A stretch of DNA of 64,000 bases from SZUA-36 sp963759155 (GCA_963759155.1 CAVWXX010000019.1:310001-374000), one strand, 5' to 3'; shown: positions 35,656-46,900, counted from the stretch's first letter. The notes: a model not told the origin generated them from the sequence alone. Translations and numbers: made by a program.

Positions 35656-35760
35656 CTGATAGGTGATGGTCGTGCATTCTGAACTTGAATAAGCGTGGCA
35701 GCTTTATGCAAAATGACTGGGCTTAAAAACCTCGAGAAGATGCACGTCGTTTGATGTTGA

Positions 35761-35866
35761 GCTGGGGGTGTGTATGGTCTTCCCAGGACCGTACGAGACA
35801 GGAGCCGAGAACGAGCGCCACAAGGATGTGACTAGCGAGTCCAGGTAAGACCATACACATCCCAGC
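35761..35866. repeat. Second inverted repeat, apparently the same family
   Basis: Arms at 35761-35781 and 35847-35866 are inverted copies with one mismatch and one extra base. The centre carries CACAAGGATGTG, similar in layout to the centre of the element at 35494. The two may be members of one family of intergenic repeats. Confidence 0.65.
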
Positions 35867-36010
35867 GCCCCCATCCGTGCAGATATTGAAAGTAAGCCTT
35901 CAGAATCACTCAATAGTTTGGCCTGGGCAAGGTACCTGTCCTGATAAAACAAGACCCCATTCCAGTCCCCCAACCTTTCAGACTGAAATAAACTTATAAA
36001 TCAGCTGGTC

Positions 36011-37294
36011 TTACGGCGCAGCTACCCCATGCTCCTGCTTCATCAGCTTATGTATATTCGTGCCTAACTTCTGATGTTCGACAGCACCATTTTGGCGCAA
36101 TACATTAGAAATCACGATGACCATGTATTGTAGTTTTACGCCGTCAATTTCCTCTTCAACGATCGCCACTGAATTCATATAGTTAATGACATTGCCACGG
36201 TAGGCGCCGCATTTGAAGCCTTCTTCCGGCTTGCATTTGTACCAGGAGCCGGATTTGAAATAGACAGCGGCATCTTTGAGTTCAGGTGAAGATGCGTAAC
36301 GGATTCGCCGTTCGGTCATATACAGCAGTCTCTTTATCTGCCGACTGCTCCATTCGTCAACCAGCGTGCCTTCTTCCATCTTCAACAAGAGTTGCATCAG
36401 GCTGCGAGCAGTCGCATAGCTGTTGCCGCCACCATTCACATTTGCCTTGCCCTGGCGGGTAAAAAAGCTGCCTTGGCGAATCTGATCCAGCGACAAGCCG
36501 TTTCGCGTGACTGGCTCCCAGAATGTCTTCTGAAAAAGCCGGGTCAAGTCGCCGCTTGATGTAGTGGAGAAAAAGGTTTTTATCTGCTCCTCTGAAACCG
36601 GGTAATCCTTGCCAAAATGTTTGAGTAGCATGGCGTCACGCATGATCATCGCGGCGGCGGAATTGGAACTGACTGACAGCATCCAATCGAGGTATTCCCA
36701 TAGCTCGCCCTTATCACCATCTTTAATTGGCCGACGGATAAGCTCCCTGGTTTCTACATTGAAAATCCGGATGGTGTGGTGGTCACTATGTGCAAAATTA
36801 TCCGCCGTTATAATGGTGTCACGGAGTATTGCTTTTCTTTTATCCAGGTCGTCCGGCCAGGTATCAGCAAGCGCCTGAAACAGTCCGAGCGCGGCCAGTA
36901 ACTTGCCAACACTACCCACATTTTGCCGGTAGTCTCCACGGTGCTCGGCATAACGTGGACTGTCCGGGTCAGTAATATCCAGAACCGTAATACCGTAGCT
37001 ATCAGCATGCTCGCCCAACAAGTCCTTGATCTGGCTTGTAAAAGCAGGGTCTGCCGGCGGTAGTTCAACATCTTTACCCACTAACCTCAAATCCACTTGC
37101 TCAGTCGTCAGCATTGCGCCCGGTGGCTGAAAACCACCAATGGCGAGACCTTCGTTAGCGAGACGGGCACCCTCTACACGCCGGATACCGGTCTCTTCAT
37201 AACCATCAAGCGGATAGGCCATCAACAGCGTACCCATAGAAGTAAACACGGTACAAACCACGAGTGAGATTATTAATCGGGTTGCATTTCTCAT
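36011..37294 (-). CDS. Serine hydrolase, beta-lactamase-like
   Basis: A 427-residue penicillin-recognising hydrolase with an N-terminal signal peptide. The motifs are SVGK (S-x-x-K), SSNSA (S-x-N) and KSGSW (K-S-G). It is about 130 residues longer than the relative at 34494, mainly N-terminal to the SVGK motif. Its ATG overlaps the stop of the dikinase-like gene by four bases (37291-37294), so the two are translationally coupled. In this setting of D-amino acid and gamma-glutamyl enzymes it may act on D-amino-acid-containing peptides; that is an inference. Confidence 0.8.
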   Translation of the reverse strand: MRNATRLIISLVVCTVFTSMGTLLMAYPLDGYEETGIRRVEGARLANEGLAIGGFQPPGAMLTTEQVDLRLVGKDVELPPADPAFTSQIKDLLGEHADSYGITVLDITDPDSPRYAEHRGDYRQNVGSVGKLLAALGLFQALADTWPDDLDKRKAILRDTIITADNFAHSDHHTIRIFNVETRELIRRPIKDGDKGELWEYLDWMLSVSSNSAAAMIMRDAMLLKHFGKDYPVSEEQIKTFFSTTSSGDLTRLFQKTFWEPVTRNGLSLDQIRQGSFFTRQGKANVNGGGNSYATARSLMQLLLKMEEGTLVDEWSSRQIKRLLYMTERRIRYASSPELKDAAVYFKSGSWYKCKPEEGFKCGAYRGNVINYMNSVAIVEEEIDGVKLQYMVIVISNVLRQNGAVEHQKLGTNIHKLMKQEHGVAAP

Positions 37295-40230
37295 TGCGAG
37301 GGCACTCCATTCATGTTCACTTTAATCGAAGCAGTGTTCTTCAGACGGGCATCCATCTGCTGTAAATAACTGATGCCTCTCGCCATCTTGCTGTCCAGGA
37401 AAGGTCGCAATTGGAATAGCCTCAAATCACCATCTACAAAGCCGAATTCGACATCAGCAGGTGCTGAATTTCCCTCATCATCGGTAATCGCCGGAAACTT
37501 ATCCGGCAGGTGCTGTGCAAAATCGATAACCTGTTCAATTTCCAGTGGTTGCAGCACGGTATCGCTGCCACTGGTGGGCAGGAATGTGAGCCCACCCTTT
37601 GGATCAGGCACCCTCCGCCAGGGAGCGGTCGCAGTCGCCAGCACCCGCACAGGTGAGCCATCAAGCGGTATCCGCAGGGATTCCGCAGCCTGTCCGTCAA
37701 CGGCGCCACCCAAACCCTCATTGACGGCAACCGAAACCACATCCCGGTTGCCGGTATCAATATCCTGGGTGACCAATACACCGGATTTATCCGATGCTAC
37801 TGATTCGAGCAACAGGATGGAGGTATAGACATGTTCAGGCTGTGTCATGTGAGACTGGCGCCAGGCGAAAGCTCGAGCAGTAAAAGGCGAGGCCCAAACC
37901 CGGGCGATACTTTTAAGCAGATTGTCGTAACCCACCACGTTGGGCAGGGTGAGGTTCAGTCCTGCCCCGGTAAACCCGGCCAGATCCTCCACATTCGTGT
38001 CCGAACGAACAAAGACGCCGGGTGGATTATCTGAACCGAAGGTTTCCTGCAAGGCCGCACGTAACTTGTCCTTAAACCCGGCGCTGAATTTTGTGTTGAT
38101 AACAATATCGTATAGCTCGGCACGAAACGCTTCCGCCCGCCGCGCATGTTCAGGGTCATCCAGCGGAATCAAGGCCAGCTCAGCATAGCTCTTAACCATC
38201 CAGTCAAAGACAGTGCCATCGCCTGCAGCATAAGCTTGCTCAAATGCCTCCTCTCGGAAAATGCCAAAGGGAATCGCCACGCCGCGTGAAACATGACCCG
38301 GGTAATGAGCACGTAATTCACCCAACTTAGCGGCCTTGGGCCCCACTACCCGGCCCGAGTCAACAGCCCGAAGATCGTCCAGTGAGATCAAATCACGAAC
38401 CGTCAGGTCGAGTTTCTCCAGGTCGGGTTTGATCACTACGCCCGTGCCGGAATCTGCCTCTTTAAATACTTTCTTCCATTTATCTGACCAGGGTGAAATT
38501 TCAACCAACCCGGATTTACTCACGGCCATCACTACCTTTTCGCCATCATGTTTGGCCAATTGTGCAACCACGCCACTACTGACCGTGACATTGGGAATAC
38601 CCAGGTTACGCGCCAGTAACTGTACATGTGAAAGTGGATTTCCCTCACCCGCCGTCAGGATTCCCGCTACCGGCGGCAGGTCGGAAACCGTTTCGGGCAG
38701 CAGGTAGATGCCATCGGCCTTGAAATTCGCCAACTCACTCAGGTCTGGCTCTACATGCAAGGTTCCCGTTGCCAGGCCTGGATTCAGGGCGGTGAAACCA
38801 ACACCGACATCGACATCGAATAGACGGTGTTTCACACCGGCCAGCTGGTTTGCATCACGTGACAGACCATCCAGTACTTTTGAGAAAATCAGCAAAGGAC
38901 TACCACGTAACTGATCCTGTATAAATAGCATGGCAAGTGGCTCAATCTGTGCGAGTTTCTCCATGTTTTCATAAAAATACATACGTAAAGCCTGGGTTCC
39001 CCAACCGGGAGCGCGGCCCAGATAGCTCAGGTCACGCATATAATCGTTAAGGCCGACCTCATCCACTGACAGGTCATCAATTGTTTTTTCCATTTCAGCG
39101 AGCAAACGTGCATTGATCACACCAGTGCCAAATGCAGCAAGGCCGGCTGACTTGAGAAAGGCCGCCCGTTGTTTCCGCGTCGCCGTGTCCAACTCTGAAC
39201 GCAGGGCAGATGCCGCGCTGAAATTGTCAACTTCCACCCGCAGGCTGAGGTCGAGGATTTCCAGGCGAGCCGAAGATGATTTAATTCGTGGCAAAGCTCT
39301 GCGCAAGTCTGCGAGCAGCTGACCCGTCGTGACAAAGCGGGCTGCAGGATAATTATCAACACGTAAATCGGCGGATGCTGTTCTGAGTATTTTCTGTAAC
39401 CACGGTGCTGCCGTGTAACGGGTAGCTGCCTCATTCAGTTCTTTATACAGGGGTTCTGCCTGGTAGATCGCATCAATTGCATCTGCCAACTCAAGATAGG
39501 GCTGCTTTTGTTTTTCAGTGGCGAGACCGTTTGCGTATTCACGAACACTATTGGCATCGTCGGCGCCGGGACTGCCATGAATCTTGGCTCTTAATGACTT
39601 GAATCCGTCATCCTGATCGGAAAGTGAAGCGGAAACCTGGCGTACTTTCTGAATTGAAGCACTGTTGGCGCCATGAGGCAGCATTCGAACACCAGCTCTA
39701 AGTGCAGGAAAAGCGGGGCCGATCCAGTGATCACGAGAACTCATTTCCATCAGGAGAGATCGTGCTGCTGCCCGTTCATCCTCTTCCTGTATGGCGCCAC
39801 GGTAAAACAGGGCACGTCGCAGTATCCAGCCATCATCCGTACTGACCAGGAAACGTTCGATCAGAATTTGTGCGTAGAGGTTTGGAAAGTTCGGGTCATC
39901 TACCCACGCGGCAGCATCAAGACCCGCCAACACGTTGGCCACCAGGTAGCCCTCGTTGCGCAATTCGCGTGTTTTGTCACTCCATTCGCCATGCTGAAAA
40001 CCACCACCGTGGTCATTACAGGCATAGGCTTTTGGCGGCAATACGGTTCCATCCTTACAGAACCACCTCAGGCGTGAAAATGGCCCGCGTTCCTGACCCG
40101 CCATTTCGTCGACCCAGCCACGGTATTTCAGAACATCTTTCGGGACTTCGTTTGCAGTTTCACTTGCAAATGAGGAAAGGGGTATCAACATTAACAGCCC
40201 TAGAAAAATCGGGCTTAAGCATCGGCGCAT
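37291..40230 (-). CDS. Secreted PEP/pyruvate-dikinase-like protein, domain order as in glucan water dikinase
   Basis: A 979-residue protein with a Sec signal peptide (PIFLGLLMLIPLSSFASE). The first 480 residues match nothing I recognise. A phosphohistidine swivelling domain follows, with His near residue 535 in GEGNPLSHVQLLARN. A PPDK/PEP-synthase ATP-grasp domain then covers about residues 610-979 (VGPKAAKLGEL, FVRSDTNVEDLAGF, NEGLGGAVDGQ, LRLFQLRPF). Having the histidine domain before the ATP domain, and no PEP-binding barrel, is the order seen in plant alpha-glucan water dikinases. An ATP enzyme with an export signal is odd because ATP is scarce in the periplasm. ATG 40230 has GGAG upstream. 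Confidence 0.8.
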   Translation of the reverse strand: MRRCLSPIFLGLLMLIPLSSFASETANEVPKDVLKYRGWVDEMAGQERGPFSRLRWFCKDGTVLPPKAYACNDHGGGFQHGEWSDKTRELRNEGYLVANVLAGLDAAAWVDDPNFPNLYAQILIERFLVSTDDGWILRRALFYRGAIQEEDERAAARSLLMEMSSRDHWIGPAFPALRAGVRMLPHGANSASIQKVRQVSASLSDQDDGFKSLRAKIHGSPGADDANSVREYANGLATEKQKQPYLELADAIDAIYQAEPLYKELNEAATRYTAAPWLQKILRTASADLRVDNYPAARFVTTGQLLADLRRALPRIKSSSARLEILDLSLRVEVDNFSAASALRSELDTATRKQRAAFLKSAGLAAFGTGVINARLLAEMEKTIDDLSVDEVGLNDYMRDLSYLGRAPGWGTQALRMYFYENMEKLAQIEPLAMLFIQDQLRGSPLLIFSKVLDGLSRDANQLAGVKHRLFDVDVGVGFTALNPGLATGTLHVEPDLSELANFKADGIYLLPETVSDLPPVAGILTAGEGNPLSHVQLLARNLGIPNVTVSSGVVAQLAKHDGEKVVMAVSKSGLVEISPWSDKWKKVFKEADSGTGVVIKPDLEKLDLTVRDLISLDDLRAVDSGRVVGPKAAKLGELRAHYPGHVSRGVAIPFGIFREEAFEQAYAAGDGTVFDWMVKSYAELALIPLDDPEHARRAEAFRAELYDIVINTKFSAGFKDKLRAALQETFGSDNPPGVFVRSDTNVEDLAGFTGAGLNLTLPNVVGYDNLLKSIARVWASPFTARAFAWRQSHMTQPEHVYTSILLLESVASDKSGVLVTQDIDTGNRDVVSVAVNEGLGGAVDGQAAESLRIPLDGSPVRVLATATAPWRRVPDPKGGLTFLPTSGSDTVLQPLEIEQVIDFAQHLPDKFPAITDDEGNSAPADVEFGFVDGDLRLFQLRPFLDSKMARGISYLQQMDARLKNTASIKVNMNGVPSQ

Positions 40231-40335
40231 TCTCGTCTCCAAAACGTGATGATAGGGCTGGAATTTATCCAGACCCTGATTCTGTCATGATTCGTTAATA
40301 ATAATGGTGATGGGTGGAATTGACCAGTTTCTCTG

Positions 40336-42120
40336 CTATTGTCTTATATCTGGTGCCTGGTTAACACCCAATGCAAGCGCATTCGGCCGCCTCGGATCAG
40401 CCGAGCCATGAAATATACCTTCCTGCCACATAATGGACTGTGTACTGCCCATGGTTTGCTGCATATCAATTATGTGACCCATACCTTTCAGCAGTTTGAC
40501 AGCTTCGGGGTTCATTCCCGTTTCAATACCAAGATCCTGATTCCGCCAACCCTGGTGAATACGTGGTTGATGGGTGGCTTCGGCGATATTCATCTGGTAG
40601 TCGATGACATTCACCAGTATTTGCAATATGACATTGATAATCCGGCCACCACCGGGCGTGCCGGTCACCAGTAAAACCTTGCCCTGATCATCGAGAACGA
40701 TGGTTGGCGTCATGGTGGACAACATGCGCTTGCCGGGTTCGAGAGAATTTTTGTGATTGTTATCCGAGCGGTAACTGAAATTGCGCATCTGGTTGTCAAA
40801 AAGAATACCGGTTCCCTCGGCGACAAAACCTGAACCAAATGAATACCCAAGCGTGTAGGTGTTGGAAACCGCATTGCCGTGCATGTCCATCACTGAATAA
40901 TGCGTGGTGTTTCGACTTTCATATCTATCCAGCGATTCTGCCTTGATATTCTTTACCTTGGCAGCTCGTCTGAAATTAATTTTCTTTGCCATATCTCTGG
41001 CCAGGTCCTTGCTGACATAGGCATCAACAGACACCTCGACAAAATCGGGGTCACCTATCAGGGACCTGCGGTTGGCAGCAGCCCGTTTCATGACTTCTGC
41101 CTGTAAGTGGAGACTCTTGGCGGAACCCTGAGGGTATTTCGACATATCAAAATTCTCCAGCATGTTCAGCATCTGTATCAGTGTCATGCCGCCACCGCTG
41201 ACCGGTGGCATGGAGATAACCTGCTTGCCACGATAGTTTGTGGAAACCGGCATACGTTCCTTGACCTGGTACGCGGCAAGGTCTTCGCGACTCATGATGC
41301 CACCGGCTTTTTCAAATGCAGTCACGATTCGGTTCGCCAATTCACCCTCATAAAACGCAGCGGCTCCGTGTTCCATGACCTGAGCGATCGACCAGGCCAG
41401 GTTTTTTTGTACCAGTTTGTCACCGGCCACCCACGGCTTGCCATCCTGCTTGAGATAGGCGGAACCGGGAGAATAATGATGGATAACTTTGGACGCCATA
41501 TTCAGAACATGGGCCAGGTCATGACCAACGGAAAAGCCCTCGTCCGCCAGGGTGTATGCCGGTTGCAGAACGTCTTTCCAGGACATGGAACCCAGTTGTT
41601 GCCAGGCCATGTACATGCCGGCAACCGTGCCCGGCACACCTGGCGCCATCGGGCCAAAGGTGAGTTTATCCATATCCACTTTACCATCCGCCCTGGTGAA
41701 CACCTCGACACTGGCAGTCAATGGCGCAACGGAACGGTAATCATAGGCAAGTGTTTTTTGTTCTGCCGCCATATGCGCCAGCATAAAACCGCTGCCGCCC
41801 AGGTTGCCTGCCCTTGGCAAGGTGACCGCCAGCGCAAAACCCACCGCGACGGCCGCATCTACCGCATTGCCGCCACGAGCAAGGATACCTTGTCCGACGC
41901 TGGTGGCTATGCTGTTTTGCGACACAACCATGCCAAAACGTCCCTTGACGGGATGGTGGATTGAGTTGTAACGAATAATGGGTTGTTTAAGTCCGGAACC
42001 TTCATCTACCGCCTGTGACCAGGCACCGGTCGATAAAAACAGCAACACAAAAACACTGGCCGCGAGTAGAATCATCCTTACCCGGACAGCCCTGAAGGGA
42101 AACGAGATAATATTATTCAT
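40336..42120 (-). CDS. ggt: Gamma-glutamyltransferase
   Basis: A 594-residue precursor with an N-terminal signal region (MILLAASVFVLLFLSTGAWS), exported to the periplasm. It cleaves itself before the catalytic Thr in SRNTTHYSVMDMHGNAV, giving large and small subunits. Further conserved parts are GGNAVDAAVAVGFAL, GFMLAHM, and in the small subunit GTGILFDNQM and TPGGGR. It cleaves gamma-glutamyl bonds, for example in glutathione or gamma-glutamyl peptides. Ten bases after it begins lies the end of the D-aminoacylase gene, in one transcript. A second paralogue is at 60282. Confidence 0.93.
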   Translation of the reverse strand: MNNIISFPFRAVRVRMILLAASVFVLLFLSTGAWSQAVDEGSGLKQPIIRYNSIHHPVKGRFGMVVSQNSIATSVGQGILARGGNAVDAAVAVGFALAVTLPRAGNLGGSGFMLAHMAAEQKTLAYDYRSVAPLTASVEVFTRADGKVDMDKLTFGPMAPGVPGTVAGMYMAWQQLGSMSWKDVLQPAYTLADEGFSVGHDLAHVLNMASKVIHHYSPGSAYLKQDGKPWVAGDKLVQKNLAWSIAQVMEHGAAAFYEGELANRIVTAFEKAGGIMSREDLAAYQVKERMPVSTNYRGKQVISMPPVSGGGMTLIQMLNMLENFDMSKYPQGSAKSLHLQAEVMKRAAANRRSLIGDPDFVEVSVDAYVSKDLARDMAKKINFRRAAKVKNIKAESLDRYESRNTTHYSVMDMHGNAVSNTYTLGYSFGSGFVAEGTGILFDNQMRNFSYRSDNNHKNSLEPGKRMLSTMTPTIVLDDQGKVLLVTGTPGGGRIINVILQILVNVIDYQMNIAEATHQPRIHQGWRNQDLGIETGMNPEAVKLLKGMGHIIDMQQTMGSTQSIMWQEGIFHGSADPRRPNALALGVNQAPDIRQ

Positions 42121-42128
42121 CTATTTAC

Positions 42129-43764
42129 TCAATTACCTGTTTGTCGTGAGCGTAAAGCACGCCCGGGTCGTTTACCGGTTTTCTCACCGTCTTTAAGCAC
42201 CAGTTCACCATTCACCAGCACATGCCGCACACCGGTAGCGTACTGATGAGGGTTCTCAAAGCTTGCGTGATCCTGAATCTTATCCAGATCCATCACCGCA
42301 ATATCAGCCATCGCACCCACCTGTATACGGCCACGATCATGCAAGCCAATACGTTGTGCCGGAAACTTGGACATTTTGTAGATAGCCTCGCCGGTTGACA
42401 GGGTTTGAGTATCACGCACGTAATGCGCCAAAACCCGCGCGAAAGTACCGTAATTACGCGGGTGTGGGACACCTTCACCCGGCACATGGATTCCGCCATC
42501 CGATGCGATCATCGTGCGTGGGTGCTGCATGATACGGGCGACATCTTCTTCAGACATGGCATGAAACACGCCAAAACAACCACCGTTTTCATGTATTTCC
42601 AGCGCCAGTTCAGCCGCTGCATCCATGTTGACCGCTTGTCCGCGCTCTTGCAGAACTTCGGCAAAATTCTTGCCGTTTAAAGAAGGGTCCCATTCGACAA
42701 TCGGCGATGGCAACCCGCGAAGGATCATCGCCACCACGGTCATGGATTAAGTTGTAGACGATACCCTCCTTGATTCGGGCCCGGGTTACCGGGTCATTCA
42801 AGCGTGCCATTTGGACTTCACGGGGACCTGCCAGGCTCCATGCCGGAAACAGGACACTGATACCGGTACTTGATGCGGCATAGGGGTACTGGTCACTTGA
42901 AACATCCACGCCACGTGCATTGGCAGCATCAACCAGGGCCAGTGATTCCATGCTGCTACCCCACATTTCGACACCCATGACTTTGTGGTGGGTGATTTGC
43001 GCCGGCAGGTCCGCCTCTTCGCCAATACGGATGGTCTCCTTTACACTTTTGATCAGTTCGAGACCCTCCTCACGCATATGGCTGATGTAGATGCCATCAT
43101 ACTGACCTGCAACCTTTGCCAACTCGACCACCTCGCTGCTTTCAGAATAGGCTCCGGGAATATATTTCAGGCCCGATGACAGGCCATAGGCACCCTCCAG
43201 CATGGCGGTTTTGACAAGTTGCCGCATGGCCTCAAGCTCTTTTGCGGTGGGTGACCGGTCCTCACGGCCCATGACTGCGATTCTCACCGTGTTATGACCG
43301 ATGAAAGTGCCAAAGTTAATGCTTGCAGGTGTGTTTTCAAAATCGCTCAAAAGCTTGCCAATGGAGAGATCTGAGCCACCATCCGGTCCGCCAATAACCG
43401 TTGTTACACCCTGTCGGATATAGTTCTCCGCATCAGGATGCCTGAAAATCCCGCTGTTTTTTCGAGAACCGCGTACAGCGTGACTGTGGATATCAATGAA
43501 ACCCGGCACAACTGCCAGGCCATCTACCGCAATTCGCTGTTTGGCATCTGAACCAGAAAGGTTACCTATGGCTACGATCCGGTCGCCGCGAATCCCGATG
43601 TCGGCAACCAACGGACTTGACCCCCAACCCTTCCAGACCGATCCGCCTTCCAGCACGGTGTCGAACGATGTGATATCCGCTGGTTTGGCATCAGACGTCG
43701 GAGCGACGGCGGCAATAACAAGAACAGATATGGCCATCCAGCCAAGGATTAATCTCAACCTCAT
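42129..43764 (-). pseudogene. N-acyl-D-amino-acid deacylase family amidohydrolase, split by one frameshift
   Basis: Two frames make one D-aminoacylase. The first starts at 43764 with a signal peptide (VLVIAAVAPTSDA) and contains the metal ligands DIHSHAV, YISHMREE and THHKVMG. The second continues WDPSLNGKNFAEVL and has ASDGGIH and the C-terminal beta domain. Removing one base near 42696 gives a continuous 544-residue protein, the normal size. The family releases D-amino acids from N-acyl forms, or hydrolyses D-amino-acid peptides. It is followed at once by ggt. Error or mutation cannot be told apart here. Confidence 0.8.
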
Positions 43765-43854
43765 TAAAGCTCCCCAGGTTCATCTTCACGCAGTGTATTA
43801 GCACATGGTACCCGACAGGTCAGTCAGGATGAATACCTGCCTCGGCAAATGGCG

Positions 43855-43889
43855 AAAAAACCTGCGTCCGGGATGGACGCAGGTTTTTT
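43855..43889. terminator. Strong terminator downstream of TonB receptor 1
   Basis: A CCTGCGTCC/GGACGCAGG stem (43861-43869 with 43875-43883) is flanked by A6 on the left and T6 on the right, so it can work on both strands. It sits between the TonB receptor gene (ends 43937) and the D-aminoacylase gene. A near-copy follows the second receptor. Confidence 0.85.
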
Positions 43890-43936
43890 GTCAACACAAA
43901 TGGCCGGGGCAGTGCCCGACCGGATACTCTAATAAC

Positions 43937-46900
43937 TCAGAAGCCCATCCTGAGGTCAATATAGAAATAACGTCCCATGTCCGAGTGTGCATCGGCAAAA
44001 TACGAAAAGTAGCGATCGGCCAAAGGAGCCCGCTCGTTGGTGAAGTTATTGATACCAAAACGCAGACGGGTATCGCTTTTCCACATATCGAAACGGTAAT
44101 CAATATTCGCATTCCAGGTGGTCATGGACGGGATCACCCATCTTGTTCCATCGGTAAGCGTCAGGGATGTCTGGACAAAACTGCTCAGGTAAAACGCACT
44201 GACGTTAGCGCCCCAGGAGTTTTTCTGCCAACCCAGTCTGAAGTTGTATTTGTTGGCCTGGTTGCCGTCCTGACGGATCAGGTCATCGAAACCTTCAGGG
44301 AAATAACCCGGGGGTAAGATACCTGCTTCACCCGCCTGAATCAGCAACGCCGCTGCACCACCGGCTTCCTGTTCATACTTGTCGTAGAAGGTGCCCCTGG
44401 CGGTGAAATCCCAATCACCCCAGCCTGTGTCCAGCGCATAGTAGATACCGATGTCATGACCTTTAACCGTACGGGTGTCAAGGTTCTGGTAATTGTCTTC
44501 AATGTACTCGGTCTGACCAATTGGGCAAACACCCGCCGCCAGGTAATAGGGTACGTCTTCGGGATCAACGTCACCATATCCAATTGCCGGGTTACCGGTA
44601 AAGCTTCCGCAATTTGAAGTACCTGCCTCAAGCCGGAGCAGCAGGTCAAGCAATGTTGCATTCTCCTCACCAAACAGGCCGATCGTATCTTTCTTCTTAA
44701 TAGACCAGAAATCCAGTGTCAGCATCAGGTTTTCAACCGGTTCCCAGACAAATCCGAGCGAGGTGTTGGTTGATTTTTCAGGATCCAGATCCGGGTTGCC
44801 CGCGGCACGTCGCTGTACGCCGCCGCTGCAGACCAACTCGTCCTCGGCACCTTCACCGCCATAGACTTCGGCGTATGCGCAAACCTGGTTTTCGATCGTA
44901 TTGGTACGCACGACCAGTGCTTCGTTAACCGTTATAAGGTTTGGTGCACGGAATGCCTTGGACCATGAACCCCTGATCAACAACGGTTCGAATACCCGCC
45001 AGCCAAAAGCAACTTTAGGTACCGTAGATGAGCCGTAATCAGACGCATGTTCATAGCGTCCGGCAACCTGTAAATCAAGAGTGCTGAATACCGGTATCGC
45101 AAACTCGGCAAACAGGGACGTCGTTTTTCTGCTACCGCTGCTGTCGCTGGACGGGCTTGAGTTCATCACATCGGATATATAGGGAAAGGTTTCGCCAGTG
45201 CGGCTGGTAAACGTGATGGTGCCATCCAGTCTCGGGTCACGATCGTCGCTGTATGATTCTTTTCTCCACTCGGCACCGGCGAGAAAACCAACCGGTCCGG
45301 CAGGCAGGTTGAAAAGGTCATTTCTACTGACCTTGAAATCGGCCATTATCAACTTGGTCTTGTTTTTCCGATAAACATCAATCTGCGCCCTTTCCAGGTT
45401 CGACGTCGCATAATCTCCCCCGTTGAACGGGTTATAAGCCGCCGCCGTAGGATCATTCAAGGCTTCCTGCATCAGGGTATTGGATATGCGATTGTGGGTT
45501 ACATCGTCACGCTTTGCTTCCGACCAGACGAATGCGCCGTCCCAGTCCCACTCACCCCAGTCACCGCGGAAACCCTGCAATGCACGCCAGGTCGTGGCGG
45601 TGTTGTCAATTATTCTCGGTGCTTCCGCATAGCGGTAGTAATCCATCAACAGGCTTCTACCACCCGCTGGAAAGCCGTCACCGATAATATCGTCCGGTAA
45701 GCGGTTGGGAGAACCAACCGGGCCAAACGGGTTGTAATAGTTCGCAGCGCCCACCACCAGTTCAACACCGGTCGTGGTCGTTGAAGGGTGACGGACCAGG
45801 TTGGTTTCCGCCCTGTAATAGGAAAACTCCGTGTACGACTCCGCACCATTTTCGAATTCATGATTGAGGAACAGGAAGATGTTATAACGGTCGAGATCGG
45901 ATGCGAGGTCACGGTTTTCATTTGAATTGTAACGATAAGGACCCGCCCTGCCATCTTCTAACCGGCCCACACCATCCGGTAGTCCGCACATGACATCATT
46001 GATAGGCCAGGCCTGCTCACGCTGACAATTGGAGTCACCAATCGGCCAGGTCTCAAACTCACCACTGCCATCGGTAACACCGGAGACACTGCCGCTCATG
46101 TCAAACTGGCCAAAATTGGAGTCAATGCTGTCATTTCTGAAAGCAGTCCCGGATGCCCAGGGTGAATCCTCATCCAGTCGCCACCTCATGTCGGATTCAG
46201 CCCACCTGGGATCATCCCGTGAACTGACCCGGTCACGGTGATAGTAATCGGCGAATATGCTCAGGTTGGTGCGGCCATCGTTAAAATCTTTACCCCACTC
46301 CACATTCAGGCGAATGTCATTGCGTGAGTGATTGTCGTACCAGTCGTAACGGGCCCTTACTGTCAGCCCTTCAAAATTGCTCTTTAAAACCGTGTTGACC
46401 ACGCCTGCAACGGCATCTGCGCCGTAGATAGCGGATGCGCCATCACGCAGGACTTCAACACGTCTTACACCCATCACGGGGATCTCATTGGAGTTGACGG
46501 AATTAACCGGTACGAAACTGCCACCGATCTCTTCTGTCTGGTAACCGGCTGACTGAACCATGCGACGACCGTTCAATAATACCAGCGTGTTACCCGTACC
46601 CATGTTACGCAGGTTAAAGGCGCCGATGTCACCGCGTACGGAGTTCACGCCACCTGAAATGTTTTCAGATTCGCTCTGGAAGTTCTGGCCCTGCTCAGTC
46701 ATAGACTGTAGAAGCTCGTCACCTGAGCTGATACCGAACGCCTGAATATCTTCAGAACTGATAACCGATACCGAGAGTGCTTCGCTAATAGCCGCACCCT
46801 TGATCTGCGTACCCGTCACCACGACTTCTTCCAGAATGGTTTCATCGGTTTCGGTGCCGGCTCCTGCCTGTGACAAACGGGTTGTTCTGGAAGCATCACC

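Larger units (their letters stand above)
35391..36010. other. 620-base gene-free region with fold-back repeats
   Basis: No gene is supported here. The region holds a 162-base fold-back element (35494-35655), a second one (35761-35866), and a degenerate direct repeat (35441-35462). A minus-strand frame of 89 codons at 35704-35973 lies over the second element and looks like its chance translation. Confidence 0.7.

Noticed and set aside
35704..35973. A minus-strand frame of 89 codons in the gene-free region
   Set aside because: It lies across an inverted repeat, has no ribosome-binding site and no family resemblance; it reads as chance translation of the repeat.
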